Part shown: positions 35,474-44,241 of the stretch, piece after piece | How the letters are laid out: each line of letters opens with the position of its first letter | Position numbering within the stretch: position 1 is the stretch's first letter | Assembly (NCBI RefSeq): GCF_018403225.1 | Contig: NZ_BOSG01000001.1 | Coordinates: 1 to 64,000 of the forward strand | Origin: Paenibacillus sp. J23TS9 | GTDB lineage: Bacteria; Bacillota; Bacilli; Paenibacillales; Paenibacillaceae | Direction of reading: 5' to 3' | Length of the DNA stretch: 64,000 bases | Translations under genes and position numbers: made by a program | Notes under the pieces: model-generated | Told to the model about the DNA's origin: nothing | Databases searched by the model: none | Seen by the model: the letters and a program-made list of their open reading frames with translations, nothing else

Positions 35474-37651
35474 ATGGGCATAGAGCGATTACTTGAAAAG
35501 GCTGGAGCCTATATAAAAGATCCAGATTTGGACCGCATTCGGGAAGCCTATAATTTCGCAGATCAAGCCCATCATGGCCAGGTCCGCAAATCCGGCGAAC
35601 CCTATATTCTGCATCCGCTTGCGGTTGCAGATATTGTCGTGAACCTGATGATGGATACAACCTCCATTGTCGCCGCGCTGCTGCATGATGTCGTTGAGGA
35701 TACAACCGTATCGCTGGAAGAGATCCGCGACAAGTTCGGCAATGCCTGTGCAATGTTGGTTGATGGGCTGACCAAGCTGGAGCGTATCCAATTCCGTTCC
35801 AAGGAAGAACAGCAGAATGAGAATTATCGCAAGATGTTCATCGCTATGGCGCAGGACATCCGCGTAATTGTGATCAAACTGGCCGACCGGCTCCATAATA
35901 TGCGCACACTGAAATACCAATCAGAAGAAAGCCAGCGGCGAATTGCTTACGAGACGCTGGAGATTTTCTGTCCGATCGCAGATCGTCTTGGTATTTCGGC
36001 AATTAAGAGCGAAATGGAAGATCTTTCGCTTCGATATTTGAATCCACAGCAGTATTACCGTATCGCCAATTTGATTCATAAAAAGCGCGCTGAACGCGAA
36101 CAGTTTGTTGACACCGTGATTTCCCGCATCAGTGAAAAGCTGGATGAAATGGGGATCGAGGGGGATTTGTCAGGCAGACCAAAGCATATTTACAGCGTTT
36201 TTAATAAAATGACGACGAAGAACAAGCAGTTCAATGAGATTTATGATTTGATTGCTATCCGTATTATTGTGGACAATATCAAAGACTGCTATGCCACATT
36301 GGGTATTATCCATACCTTGTGGAAACCGATGCCTGGACGGTTTAAAGATTATATAGCTATGCCAAAAGCAAACATGTATCAATCGCTGCATACAACGGTG
36401 GTAGGTCCGAACGGGGAACCAACAGAAGTACAGATCCGTACCACGGAAATGCACCGCACCGCTGAATACGGTATCGCGGCGCACTGGGCATACAAGGAAG
36501 GCACATCACCAGGGGGCAACTTCGAGAATAAAATGACATTTTTCCGGGAGATTCTGGAGCTTCAGCATGAAGCGAAGGACGCATCCGAGTTTGTGGAATC
36601 CCTCAAGATGGACTTCTTCTCGGACCTCGTATTTGTCTTTACTCCGAAGGGGGAAGTCGTTGAGCTGCCTTCGGGCTCTGTGCCGCTGGATTTTGCCTAC
36701 CGGATTCATACGGAAGTCGGCAACCGAACCATCGGCGCCAAGGTTAACGGACGGATCGTGCCGCTGGATCACCGCCTGAAAACAGGCGATATCGTGGAAA
36801 TCCTGACCTCAAAGCATTCTTATGGACCTAGTGGAGACTGGCTGAAAATTGCCCAATCCTCTCACGCGCGGAGCAAAATCAAGCAGTGGTTCAAGAAGGA
36901 AAAACGCGAAGAGAATGTGGAAAAAGGCCGCGATATGGTTGAACGCGAGCTGAAGAACCGCGGACTGGATCCTTCCGAGTGGACAACGGATGATAAACTG
37001 CTGGAGGTAGCCAAGAAATTTGCCTTTAATGATATCGAAGATATGCTTTCAGGCATTGGCTTCGGCGGCATTACGGCAGCCCAGATCTGCACACGTCTGA
37101 CCGAGCGTCTCCGCAAAGAGCAGGAAGAAGCAAGTCTGCTGGAACTGACTTCCGAGAAGAAGGAGATCAAGGTTCCTACGGAGAAAAGATCGCGTCCGAC
37201 CAATGGTGTTCGTGTAAAGGGAATCGACAACCTGCTTGTCCGCTTTGCCCGCTGCTGTAATCCGGTGCCAGGAGACGATATCGTAGGATATGTAACCCGC
37301 GGACGTGGTGTATCTGTTCATCGGGCGGATTGCCCGAACCTCCCAACCACGGATGATGGGGAGGAAGCAGCACGCGTGATAGAAGTGGAATGGGAAACGG
37401 AAATCGAAGCAAATTACAGTGTGGATATTGAGATTACAGGACATGACCGCAACGGCTTACTGAACGAGGTTCTCCAGGCCGTATCGGAAAGCAAGACGAA
37501 TATTTCTGCCGTTACCGGACGATCGGATAAAAACAAAATGGCGCTGATACACATGACGATTTTGATCCGCAATACCGATCATTTGCATTCCGTCGTAGAG
37601 CGGATCAAGCGTGTGAAAGATGTCTATACGGTGCACCGGATTATTCAATAA
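35474..37651 (+). CDS. relA: Bifunctional (p)ppGpp synthetase/hydrolase, Rel/RelA family
   Basis: 725 residues starting MGIERLLEKA. The HD hydrolase (about 25-180) has HPLAVADIV and LLHDVVEDT. The synthetase (about 230-360) has RIIVDNIKDCYATLG and YQSLHTTVVGPNG. The TGS domain (about 385-450), a zinc-finger region (ARCCNPVPGDDIVGY) and the ACT domain (about 650-725) follow. It makes and degrades (p)ppGpp in response to uncharged tRNA on ribosomes. The longer upstream frame is not supported. Between apt and dtd, as in Bacillus apart from the inserted importer and uraA genes. Confidence 0.96.
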   Translation: MGIERLLEKAGAYIKDPDLDRIREAYNFADQAHHGQVRKSGEPYILHPLAVADIVVNLMMDTTSIVAALLHDVVEDTTVSLEEIRDKFGNACAMLVDGLTKLERIQFRSKEEQQNENYRKMFIAMAQDIRVIVIKLADRLHNMRTLKYQSEESQRRIAYETLEIFCPIADRLGISAIKSEMEDLSLRYLNPQQYYRIANLIHKKRAEREQFVDTVISRISEKLDEMGIEGDLSGRPKHIYSVFNKMTTKNKQFNEIYDLIAIRIIVDNIKDCYATLGIIHTLWKPMPGRFKDYIAMPKANMYQSLHTTVVGPNGEPTEVQIRTTEMHRTAEYGIAAHWAYKEGTSPGGNFENKMTFFREILELQHEAKDASEFVESLKMDFFSDLVFVFTPKGEVVELPSGSVPLDFAYRIHTEVGNRTIGAKVNGRIVPLDHRLKTGDIVEILTSKHSYGPSGDWLKIAQSSHARSKIKQWFKKEKREENVEKGRDMVERELKNRGLDPSEWTTDDKLLEVAKKFAFNDIEDMLSGIGFGGITAAQICTRLTERLRKEQEEASLLELTSEKKEIKVPTEKRSRPTNGVRVKGIDNLLVRFARCCNPVPGDDIVGYVTRGRGVSVHRADCPNLPTTDDGEEAARVIEVEWETEIEANYSVDIEITGHDRNGLLNEVLQAVSESKTNISAVTGRSDKNKMALIHMTILIRNTDHLHSVVERIKRVKDVYTVHRIIQ

Positions 37652-37684
37652 TTCAGGTTGATTAAAGGAGCATAGTACACCCGC

Positions 37685-38134
37685 ATGAGAGTTGTTGTTC
37701 AACGCTGCAAGGAAGCACAAGTTACGGTTAACGGGGAAATCACTGGACAAATCAGCCAGGGATTGATGGTGCTTGTAGGGGTTACCCATGAAGACACGGA
37801 CAAAGATGCGCAGTATTTGGCTGACAAGGTTGCCGGTTTGCGTATTTTCGAGGATGAGGAAGGCAAAATGAACTTCAGCGTAACGGATGTGGGCGGTAGC
37901 GTCCTGTCCGTCTCGCAGTTTACATTGTACGGCGACTGCCGCAAAGGAAAGCGTCCCAACTTTATGGGAGCCGCCAAACCCGACGCGGCGCTTGAACTTT
38001 ATGAACGTTTTAATCGTGAGCTGGCTGCAAAGGGTTTGGAGGTAGCGACCGGACGATTTGGAGAAATGATGGATGTGACCTTTACCAATTGGGGCCCGGT
38101 TACACTGATCATTGACAGCAAAACAACGGCATAG
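37685..38134 (+). CDS. dtd: D-aminoacyl-tRNA deacylase
   Basis: 149 residues. It frees tRNA from mischarged D-amino acids and glycine. It has the catalytic [15 protein letters not shown] motif and the Gly-cisPro loop within [11 protein letters not shown]. It lies 33 bases after relA, the usual pair. Confidence 0.96.
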   Translation: MRVVVQRCKEAQVTVNGEITGQISQGLMVLVGVTHEDTDKDAQYLADKVAGLRIFEDEEGKMNFSVTDVGGSVLSVSQFTLYGDCRKGKRPNFMGAAKPDAALELYERFNRELAAKGLEVATGRFGEMMDVTFTNWGPVTLIIDSKTTA

Positions 38135-38200
38135 AAAAGCGTTTTGGAGGGAATGCTGATCATAGAACATCAGCCTTTTATCCAAAGGAGTCGTCATTTT

Positions 38201-38362
38201 ATGCGTCAATCTTCCCATGCATTTACATTGAAATTGATGCCGCTGATCCCGCTTGAATCCGTTAAGGAAGCAGTCAAGCTGGAACGGGCAGGCGAAATTC
38301 CTTTTCCACTCTGGAATGGTTACAGCAAGGGGAAAGGATCATCACCGTACCAATTACGTTAA
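38201..38362 (+). CDS. Small hypothetical protein
   Basis: 53 residues from ATG 38201, which follows AAAGGAG by about 10 bases. The peptide contains HAFTLKLMPLIPLESVKEAV and a Lys/Gly-rich tail. A strong terminator lies 18 bases after its stop, which supports a real short gene cotranscribed with dtd. I do not recognise a family. Confidence 0.55.
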   Translation: MRQSSHAFTLKLMPLIPLESVKEAVKLERAGEIPFPLWNGYSKGKGSSPYQLR

Positions 38363-38380
38363 GCGCTGCTGGTACGAATT

Positions 38381-38424
38381 TAAAGAGTCAGGTTTCCTTT
38401 GTGGAGAGCCTGACTCTTTTTTTA
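38381..38424 (+). terminator. Terminator after the relA-dtd unit
   Basis: AAAGAGTCAGG and CCTGACTCTTT pair perfectly around a loop of about 16 bases, then T-rich. Confidence 0.92.
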
Positions 38425-38453
38425 ATGTAATCACTTCAAACATGGGTCCGTGT

Positions 38454-38479
38454 GTTATAAAGCATTCGTATTAGGGTAA
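38454..38479 (+). promoter_or_regulatory. Candidate sigma-B-like promoter
   Basis: GTTATA (38454-38459) and GGGTAA (38474-38479) with a 14-bp spacer resemble the general-stress consensus GTTTAA / GGGTAT. It lies 41 bp before a DJ-1/PfpI gene, a class often under stress control. Whether this organism has sigma-B is not known from the window. Confidence 0.3.
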
Positions 38480-38520
38480 TAACAAAGCGTGGACAACAAC
38501 CTGAAAGGAGATCGAAATCC

Positions 38521-39027
38521 ATGAGTAAAGTTGCTTTTTTACTGGCTAACGCGTTTGAAGATTCAGAAATGAAGGTACCTTATGATGAAGTGAACAAAGC
38601 AGGTCATGAAACGGATATTATCGGACTCCAGAAGGGTGAAACATTGAAGGGGAAAAACGGTAAAGCTACCTACACGGCTGAAAAATCCATTTCCGAGGTT
38701 CATGCGGCTGACTATGATGCAGTCGTCATTCCGGGTGGTTCTTCTCCGGAGAATCTGCGTCTGGATCCTGACATACTGAAATTTGTAAAAGAAATGAACG
38801 GCTCGAAGAAGCCCATAGCAGCCATCTGCCATGGCCCGCAAATTCTTGCGAGCGCCGATCTGTTAAAAGACCGTACAATTACCTCTTATCCGCCGCTTCA
38901 AGATGATATGGTCAATGCAGGCGCGGAATTTAAAGATGAAGAGGTTGTCGTGGACGGTAACTACATTACTTCTCGTACTCCTAAAGACGAACCGGCCTTT
39001 GTCCGGGAACTGCTGAAAGTGCTGTAA
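38521..39027 (+). CDS. DJ-1/PfpI family protein (type 1 glutamine amidotransferase-like)
   Basis: 168 residues, the single-domain family length, with nucleophile elbow AICHGPQIL (Cys103-His104) and PGGSSPENLR. Close in type to Bacillus general stress protein 18 (YfkM). Relatives act as glyoxalase/deglycase-like enzymes or chaperones; activity here is not certain. AAAGGAG lies upstream. Confidence 0.9.
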   Translation: MSKVAFLLANAFEDSEMKVPYDEVNKAGHETDIIGLQKGETLKGKNGKATYTAEKSISEVHAADYDAVVIPGGSSPENLRLDPDILKFVKEMNGSKKPIAAICHGPQILASADLLKDRTITSYPPLQDDMVNAGAEFKDEEVVVDGNYITSRTPKDEPAFVRELLKVL

Positions 39028-39118
39028 TCCATCAAATAGGAGTGCTTTGAAGCTTGGCCTATGATTCATTATGTTAAAAAGGATTTGCGAGAATCCTAAA
39101 AATGAGGAGGTAATGATC

Positions 39119-39592
39119 ATGACGAAGCAAATACAAGCTTACTTCAAGAATGAGGATGACGCGGAGAGCGCAAAAACCAAATTGATCGGAACACATACCG
39201 AACATTTGGAAGTCAGCCGCCTAGGTACGACACTCGACGGAAACAGACATATCCTACTGCCGATCGCGCCAGTGAGCATGGCGGGGAATATGAATACCGG
39301 CGGTGCTTCAGCTGCGGTTGGGGTACCTGGTGTAGGTTATAGCGCTCCGGTAGTGCCTGTTGTGGATGATGAGAATGATATCTACCGTCAGAGCGAGGAT
39401 ACGCCTCCCGAGGAGCGTGAAACGCGCAGGGATATTGATCAGGATGAACCCGTGCTTGGCTTTGCTGACCTGAATGCGGATAATTATGATGACCTGGATT
39501 ATGTTCTATCCTGTAAGGTAAGTGATGAAGATTATGCGGAAGTTCTCAATAAGCTGCGCAACAATGGCGGTTATGTTGAAATCTTCGACTAA
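39119..39592 (+). CDS. Hypothetical acidic protein
   Basis: 157 residues from an ATG 8 bases after GAGGAGG. The N-terminus (TKQIQAYFKNEDDAESAKTKL) and C-terminus (DLDYVLSCKVSDEDYAEVLN, NNGGYVEIF) look like two halves of an alpha-beta fold that read like the general-stress-protein-17M/SPOR-like proteins that sense a small ligand or partner. They are separated by a Gly/Ala/Val-rich, then very acidic, linker. No firm family. It follows the DJ-1 gene and may share its stress control. Confidence 0.65.
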   Translation: MTKQIQAYFKNEDDAESAKTKLIGTHTEHLEVSRLGTTLDGNRHILLPIAPVSMAGNMNTGGASAAVGVPGVGYSAPVVPVVDDENDIYRQSEDTPPEERETRRDIDQDEPVLGFADLNADNYDDLDYVLSCKVSDEDYAEVLNKLRNNGGYVEIFD

Positions 39593-39599
39593 AGAAGAC

Positions 39600-39643
39600 A
39601 GCTCTCCAAACCCGTATTCATTGCGGGATGGAGAGCTATTTTG
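39600..39643 (+). terminator. Terminator after the hypothetical gene
   Basis: AGCTCTCC and GGAGAGCT close a stem with an inner CCCG / CGGG, followed by ATTTT. Confidence 0.75.
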
Positions 39644-39718
39644 GATCATATATAAAGCGCTTTCCCGTTTGTAATATAACTGTAATATTAGATTCATACT
39701 CCCTTAATATAGCCTGTT

Positions 39719-39790
39719 TATAATAACAAGCATGACCCCCTTTTTTAATATATAACCTTTGGACCTACAATACGGATTGTAGGTTTTTCT
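39719..39790 (+). ncRNA. Possible short transcript (-10 box to orphan terminator)
   Basis: CCTACAAT-ACGG-ATTGTAGG followed by TTTTTCTTTT (39763-39790) is a strong terminator about 170 bp from any upstream gene end, and the upstream gene already has one at 39600-39643. A TATAAT at 39719-39724 could start a transcript of roughly 60 bases. No good -35 is visible. It may instead be a second terminator. Confidence 0.3.
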
Positions 39791-39802
39791 TTTGTTTGCC
39801 AC

Positions 39803-39831
39803 TTGACTTTAGTGCAGCGGTTCATTACAAT
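39803..39831 (+). promoter_or_regulatory. Sigma-A promoter of the hisS-aspS leader
   Basis: TTGACT (39803-39808) and TACAAT (39826-39831), spacer 17 bp, 38 bp before the T-box AGTA motif. Confidence 0.85.
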
Positions 39832-39837
39832 CTAAAA

Positions 39838-40155
39838 ATAATCTAAATTTGATTCAATGACGGGACCAAGTAGTTCGCGCCCCACCATGCAGAGAGGAAT
39901 CCCTTAGGCTGGAAGGATTCTATGGATGACCGAATGAATGACTTCCCCGAGAACAGACGGCGAAAGTTTGGAAGCTCCTTTATTTAGGAATTTCCCTGCG
40001 AGTAGACGCACTGCGCGGAACGGGCGTTAATCGTTATGAAGCGGATACACATGAATTTATGGTGTCCGGAATGTGGGTGGCACCACGGGTGATTGATAAA
40101 TAACAATCTCTCGTCCCTGTTTGCTTTTTAAAGCAGCGGGACGGGGGATTTTTTG
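39838..40155 (+). promoter_or_regulatory. T-box riboswitch leader of hisS-aspS
   Basis: About 318 bases. Stem I features are visible: AGTA at 39869-39872, the CAGAGAGG bulge region near 39890, and GGCTGGAAGGATTC. The T-box itself reads GGGTGGCACCACGG at 40075-40088. It is followed by a terminator (40105-40155: AATCTCTCGTCCC pairing with GGGACGGGGGATT, then T6). Uncharged tRNA binding would favour the antiterminator. Candidate specifier triplets are GAC (Asp) at 39928-39930 and 39940-39942; I cannot fix which without folding stem I. Confidence 0.85.
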
Positions 40156-40239
40156 TTATATCCTTATACAAACCTATGCTTTGATGAGTGAGGATTGGAA
40201 TACAGAAAAAGATCAATTTGAATGGGGGTAGAACAAACC

Positions 40240-41505
40240 ATGGCTTACCAAAAACCGACAGGTACGCAGGATTTTTTGCCGGGTGTGGTTGAAAAATGGC
40301 AGTTTGTCGAAGAGAAAGCAAGAGACTTATGCCGGCGTTTTAATTACCGGGAAATCCGCACCCCTTTGTTTGAGCAAACGGAGTTGTTTGAACGGGGCGT
40401 TGGAGAGACGACGGATATCGTCGAAAAGGAAATGTATTCGTTTAAAGATAAAGGCGATCGCAGTATGACGCTTCGTCCGGAAGGCACGGCAGGGGTTGTC
40501 CGCTCTTATGTGGAGAACAAGCTGTATGGGGAGCCGGATGTGAGCAAGCTGTACTACATCGGTCCAATGTTCCGTTATGAGCGTCCGCAAGCGGGTCGTT
40601 ACCGTCAGTTTCATCAATTCGGTGTTGAGGCTTTCGGAGCGGTTGATCCAGCCATTGATGCGGAAGTGGTATCTCTCGGTTATCAGTTCTGCAAGGAACT
40701 GGGACTGCAGGGAGTCAAAGTGGAGATTAACTCCGTTGGCAATCCTGAAAGCCGCGCGGCTTATCGTGAAAGGCTGCTGGAATTTCTCACACCGATGAAA
40801 GACAGTCTGTGCAAGGACTGCCAGTCCCGGATGGACCGCAACCCGATGCGGGTGCTGGATTGCAAGGTGGACCAGGACAAGTTCACGAATGCGCCTTCGA
40901 TTTTGGACAGTCTGGATGAGGAATGCACAAATCACTTCGAGCAAGTGAAACAGTACCTAACGGCTATGGAAGTTGAATTCGTCGTGAATCACCGGCTGGT
41001 TCGAGGTCTCGATTATTACACGCACACGGCCTTTGAGTATAAGGCTCAAGGAATCGGTGCTATCGACACCATCGGCGGCGGTGGACGTTACAACGGTTTA
41101 GTCAGCGAAATCGGCGGACCGGAGCAGCCGGGGATCGGGTTGGGCCTTGGACTGGAACGTATTCTGTTGATTCTGGATAAACAGGAAATCGATCTGAATG
41201 CGATCAAAGCGCTTGATGTGTATTTTGTTGCTTTGGGCGAAGCCGCTGACCGTGAGATTACGAAACAGCTGTACCTTGTGCGTAAAGAAGGATTGTCGGC
41301 TGAACGCGATTATCTGGGCAGAAAAATGAAAGCCCAAATGAAGTCCGCTGACCGCTTCCATGCCAAAGTGACGGCGATCTTGGGAGACGATGAACTGGAG
41401 CGGGGCGAAATTGCGCTGAAGTCGATGGCTACAGGCGAGCAGCAGACGGTTAAGCTGAGTGAGCTTCTTATGAAATTAAGGGAATTCGCCGAAAAGGCTG
41501 AATAA
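40240..41505 (+). CDS. hisS: Histidyl-tRNA synthetase
   Basis: 421 residues starting MAYQKPTGTQDFLPG; an ATG six codons earlier has no binding site. A class II synthetase with motif 2 (MFRYERPQAGRYRQFHQFG), the histidine-A loop RGLDYYTHTAFE and motif 3 (GIGLGLGLERI), plus the C-terminal anticodon-binding domain. First gene of the T-box-controlled operon. Confidence 0.97.
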   Translation: MAYQKPTGTQDFLPGVVEKWQFVEEKARDLCRRFNYREIRTPLFEQTELFERGVGETTDIVEKEMYSFKDKGDRSMTLRPEGTAGVVRSYVENKLYGEPDVSKLYYIGPMFRYERPQAGRYRQFHQFGVEAFGAVDPAIDAEVVSLGYQFCKELGLQGVKVEINSVGNPESRAAYRERLLEFLTPMKDSLCKDCQSRMDRNPMRVLDCKVDQDKFTNAPSILDSLDEECTNHFEQVKQYLTAMEVEFVVNHRLVRGLDYYTHTAFEYKAQGIGAIDTIGGGGRYNGLVSEIGGPEQPGIGLGLGLERILLILDKQEIDLNAIKALDVYFVALGEAADREITKQLYLVRKEGLSAERDYLGRKMKAQMKSADRFHAKVTAILGDDELERGEIALKSMATGEQQTVKLSELLMKLREFAEKAE

Positions 41506-41526
41506 TAGAAAAGGGGTATGAGAAAC

Positions 41527-43311
41527 ATGCTTAGGACTCATCAATGCGGAAGCCTGACAACAGGCCATATTGGAGAAACCGTTACACTGAACGGCTGGGT
41601 ACAAACCCGCCGTGATCTTGGAGGCGTGCTGTTTATTGATCTGCGTGACCGCAGTGGTATCGTGCAAGTCGTGTTCAATCCTGCTTACTCGGGGGATGCA
41701 TTGGCTGTAGCTGACAAAGTGCGTAGTGAGTATGTGCTGGCGGTTTCCGGTAAAGTCGTTCAACGCGATCAGGAAACGATCAACCCTAACCTTGCGACAG
41801 GTGAAATCGAAGTTCACATTACCGAAATTGAGGTACTGAACGCGGCTAAAACACCTCCGTTTTTCGTTGAAGACGGTGTTGAGGTCGATGAATCGCTGCG
41901 TTTGAAATACAGATATCTGGATCTCCGTCGTCCGGAAATGCAAAAAACGCTGATGTTGCGCTCAAAAGCATCCAAAATATTCCGTGATTTCCTGGACGAA
42001 AACGGGTTTATCGATGTTGAAACTCCGATTCTGACCAAGAGCTCACCTGAAGGCGCCCGTGATTACCTGGTACCTAGCCGTGTGCATTCAGGCGAATTTT
42101 TCGCACTGCCGCAGTCGCCGCAAATTTACAAACAGCTGCTGATGGTCAGTGGTCTGGAGCGTTATTATCAAATCGCCCGCTGCTTCCGGGACGAAGATCT
42201 TCGTGCTGACCGTCAGCCTGAATTTACCCAAGTCGACATCGAGACCTCATTCCTCGACCGTGATACGCTCCTGAATATGATGGAGCAGCTGATGGTGAAA
42301 TTGTTCAAGGAAACGATCGGCGTGGAGCTGGCATTGCCGTTCCAACGCATCACATATGACGAAGCAATGGGTAAATACGGCTCTGACAAGCCTGATCTGC
42401 GTTTTGGTCTTGAGCTGGTAGAAATGAACGATATCGTAGCCAGCAGCGGCGTCAAAGTATTCGCTTCCGTGATTGAAAAAGGCGGAGAAGTGAAGTGTTT
42501 GAATGCGAAAGGCTGCGGCACTTGGAGCCGTAAGGACATTGATGATCTTGGACCTTATGCTGCTAGGTACGGCGCGAAAGGTCTGGCTTGGATTCAAGTG
42601 AAGGACGGCGAATTCAAGGGGCCAATCGTGAAGTTCTTTACCGAACAGGAAATCGAAGCTGTAAGAGAACGTACAGGTGCCGAAGACGGCGACTTGCTCT
42701 TGTTCTCTGCTGACAATAAAAAGGTTGTTGCCGATGTACTGGGCGCACTTCGCCTGAAAATCGGACGTCAGCTCGGCCTGATCGATGACAAAGTATATAA
42801 ATTCGCGTGGGTTACCGACTTCCCGCTGCTCAGCTATGATGAGGATGCGAAGCGCTATGTGGCAGAACATCATCCGTTCACCCGTCCAAACGATGAGGAT
42901 CTGGAGTTGTTCGACACCGATCCGCTTAAAGTACGTGCACAAGCATATGACATCGTACTGAATGGTTATGAAGTAGGCGGCGGTTCGATGCGTATTTACA
43001 AGCGCGATATTCAGGAGAAAATGTTCGATGCCTTGGGTCTGTCTCCAGAAGTTGCACGTGAGAAATTCGGCTATCTGCTGGATGCGTTTGAATATGGCAC
43101 GCCACCGCATGGCGGCATTGCCTTTGGTCTTGACCGCCTTATCATGCTTCTGGCAGGTCGCACCAACCTGCGCGAGACCATCGCATTCCCGAAAACGGCA
43201 AGCGCCACGGATCTGCTGATGGACGCACCGTCGACGGTGGATTCTTCGCAGCTTGATCAGCTTCATATCAAACTGGCGAAAAAACCTGAAGACAAAAAAG
43301 TTAATGCCTAA
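41527..43311 (+). CDS. aspS: Aspartyl-tRNA synthetase
   Basis: 594 residues from ATG 41527, with AGGGG 10 bases upstream; ATG 41518 is too close to it. N-terminal OB anticodon domain, class II core ([20 protein letters not shown]) and the bacterial GAD insertion. The OB loop and whether it discriminates Asp from Asn tRNA cannot be judged by eye. Motif 3 is [15 protein letters not shown]. Second gene after hisS, 21 bp apart. Confidence 0.97.
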   Translation: MLRTHQCGSLTTGHIGETVTLNGWVQTRRDLGGVLFIDLRDRSGIVQVVFNPAYSGDALAVADKVRSEYVLAVSGKVVQRDQETINPNLATGEIEVHITEIEVLNAAKTPPFFVEDGVEVDESLRLKYRYLDLRRPEMQKTLMLRSKASKIFRDFLDENGFIDVETPILTKSSPEGARDYLVPSRVHSGEFFALPQSPQIYKQLLMVSGLERYYQIARCFRDEDLRADRQPEFTQVDIETSFLDRDTLLNMMEQLMVKLFKETIGVELALPFQRITYDEAMGKYGSDKPDLRFGLELVEMNDIVASSGVKVFASVIEKGGEVKCLNAKGCGTWSRKDIDDLGPYAARYGAKGLAWIQVKDGEFKGPIVKFFTEQEIEAVRERTGAEDGDLLLFSADNKKVVADVLGALRLKIGRQLGLIDDKVYKFAWVTDFPLLSYDEDAKRYVAEHHPFTRPNDEDLELFDTDPLKVRAQAYDIVLNGYEVGGGSMRIYKRDIQEKMFDALGLSPEVAREKFGYLLDAFEYGTPPHGGIAFGLDRLIMLLAGRTNLRETIAFPKTASATDLLMDAPSTVDSSQLDQLHIKLAKKPEDKKVNA

Positions 43312-43335
43312 AATAGAGGGAGGCCTCCATACACT

Positions 43336-44091
43336 ATGCTCAACCAATTTTCCCGTACAGAACTAGCTATAGGGCCGGAAGGTCTGGAAGCTATGAAAAA
43401 TAGCACAGTGGCTGTGCTCGGTATCGGCGGTGTGGGCTCCATTGCGGTGGAGGCCCTTGCCCGCACGGGCGTTGGGAAGCTGATTCTGATTGACAAGGAT
43501 GTAGTGGATATTACCAACATCAACCGTCAAATTCATGCTCTTACCACAACCGTTGGCCAAAAAAAAGCCGATCTGATGGTAGAGCGTGTTAAGCTGATCA
43601 ACCCCGAATGCGAGGCAATCGCATTGAATATGTTTTATACCGAAGAAACCTGCGAAGAGCTCTTTAAATTTGATCTGGATTATGTGCTGGATGCGTCCGA
43701 TACGGTTTCTTACAAAATCCATCTGATTAAAGAATGCCTGAAACGCAAAATCCCGCTGATTTCCAGCATGGGCGCTGCCAATAAGATGGATCCAAGCCGA
43801 TTCCAGGTAGCTGATATTTCCAAGACGACGGTCGACCCGATTGCACGGGTGATCCGCACCAAGCTTCGCAAGGATGGCATCAAAAAAGGCGTGAAAGTCG
43901 TATTCTCGACCGAAGAGCCTATGAAGCCGCGCGTGGATGTAACGGAAAAAATCGTACCCGAAAACGCTCCAGCCATCCGTAAAGCCAAGCAGCCTCCTGC
44001 CAGTAATGCTTACGTTCCTCCTGTTGCAGGACTGATCATGGTTAGCGTAGCCGTCAAGGATTTGCTGAAGAAAGCTGGGATTGAAGTATAA
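43336..44091 (+). CDS. tcdA: tRNA threonylcarbamoyladenosine dehydratase
   Basis: 251 residues of the ThiF/E1-like family. It has an ATP-binding GIGGVGSIAVEALART loop, DVVDITNINRQ and a conserved Arg/Lys-rich C-terminus. TcdA converts t6A37 in tRNA to its cyclic form. It lies 24 bases after aspS and ends the tRNA-related operon. Confidence 0.92.
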   Translation: MLNQFSRTELAIGPEGLEAMKNSTVAVLGIGGVGSIAVEALARTGVGKLILIDKDVVDITNINRQIHALTTTVGQKKADLMVERVKLINPECEAIALNMFYTEETCEELFKFDLDYVLDASDTVSYKIHLIKECLKRKIPLISSMGAANKMDPSRFQVADISKTTVDPIARVIRTKLRKDGIKKGVKVVFSTEEPMKPRVDVTEKIVPENAPAIRKAKQPPASNAYVPPVAGLIMVSVAVKDLLKKAGIEV

Positions 44092-44105
44092 AGAGAGCAT
44101 TATCG

Positions 44106-44117
44106 CATTTTAAAATG
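44106..44117. repeat. 12-bp perfect palindrome before the purine permease
   Basis: CATTTTAAAATG is its own reverse complement. It lies just before a TACAAT at 44121-44126. Possible regulatory site, but AT-rich palindromes of this size occur by chance. Confidence 0.25.
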
Positions 44118-44131
44118 TGGTACAATCATAT

Positions 44132-44172
44132 GGCGTGAATGGCCGTATATAACGGCGGTCACGCCTTTTTGT
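44132..44172 (+). terminator. Terminator after tcdA
   Basis: GGCGTGAATGGCCGT and AACGGCGGTCACGCC pair around ATAT with one mismatch, followed by TTTTTGTTT. I see no purine riboswitch between it and the permease. Confidence 0.88.
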
Positions 44173-44241
44173 TTCGACTTGGGGTAAGATATAAGCGTTT
44201 TGTTAGAATGCTTGGTGGTAAAAGGAAAGAGGAGGATCTGT

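Noticed and set aside
44092..44241. Purine riboswitch ahead of the AzgA-like permease
   Set aside because: I looked for the conserved purine-aptamer core and saw none; only the tcdA terminator and a short AT palindrome are present.
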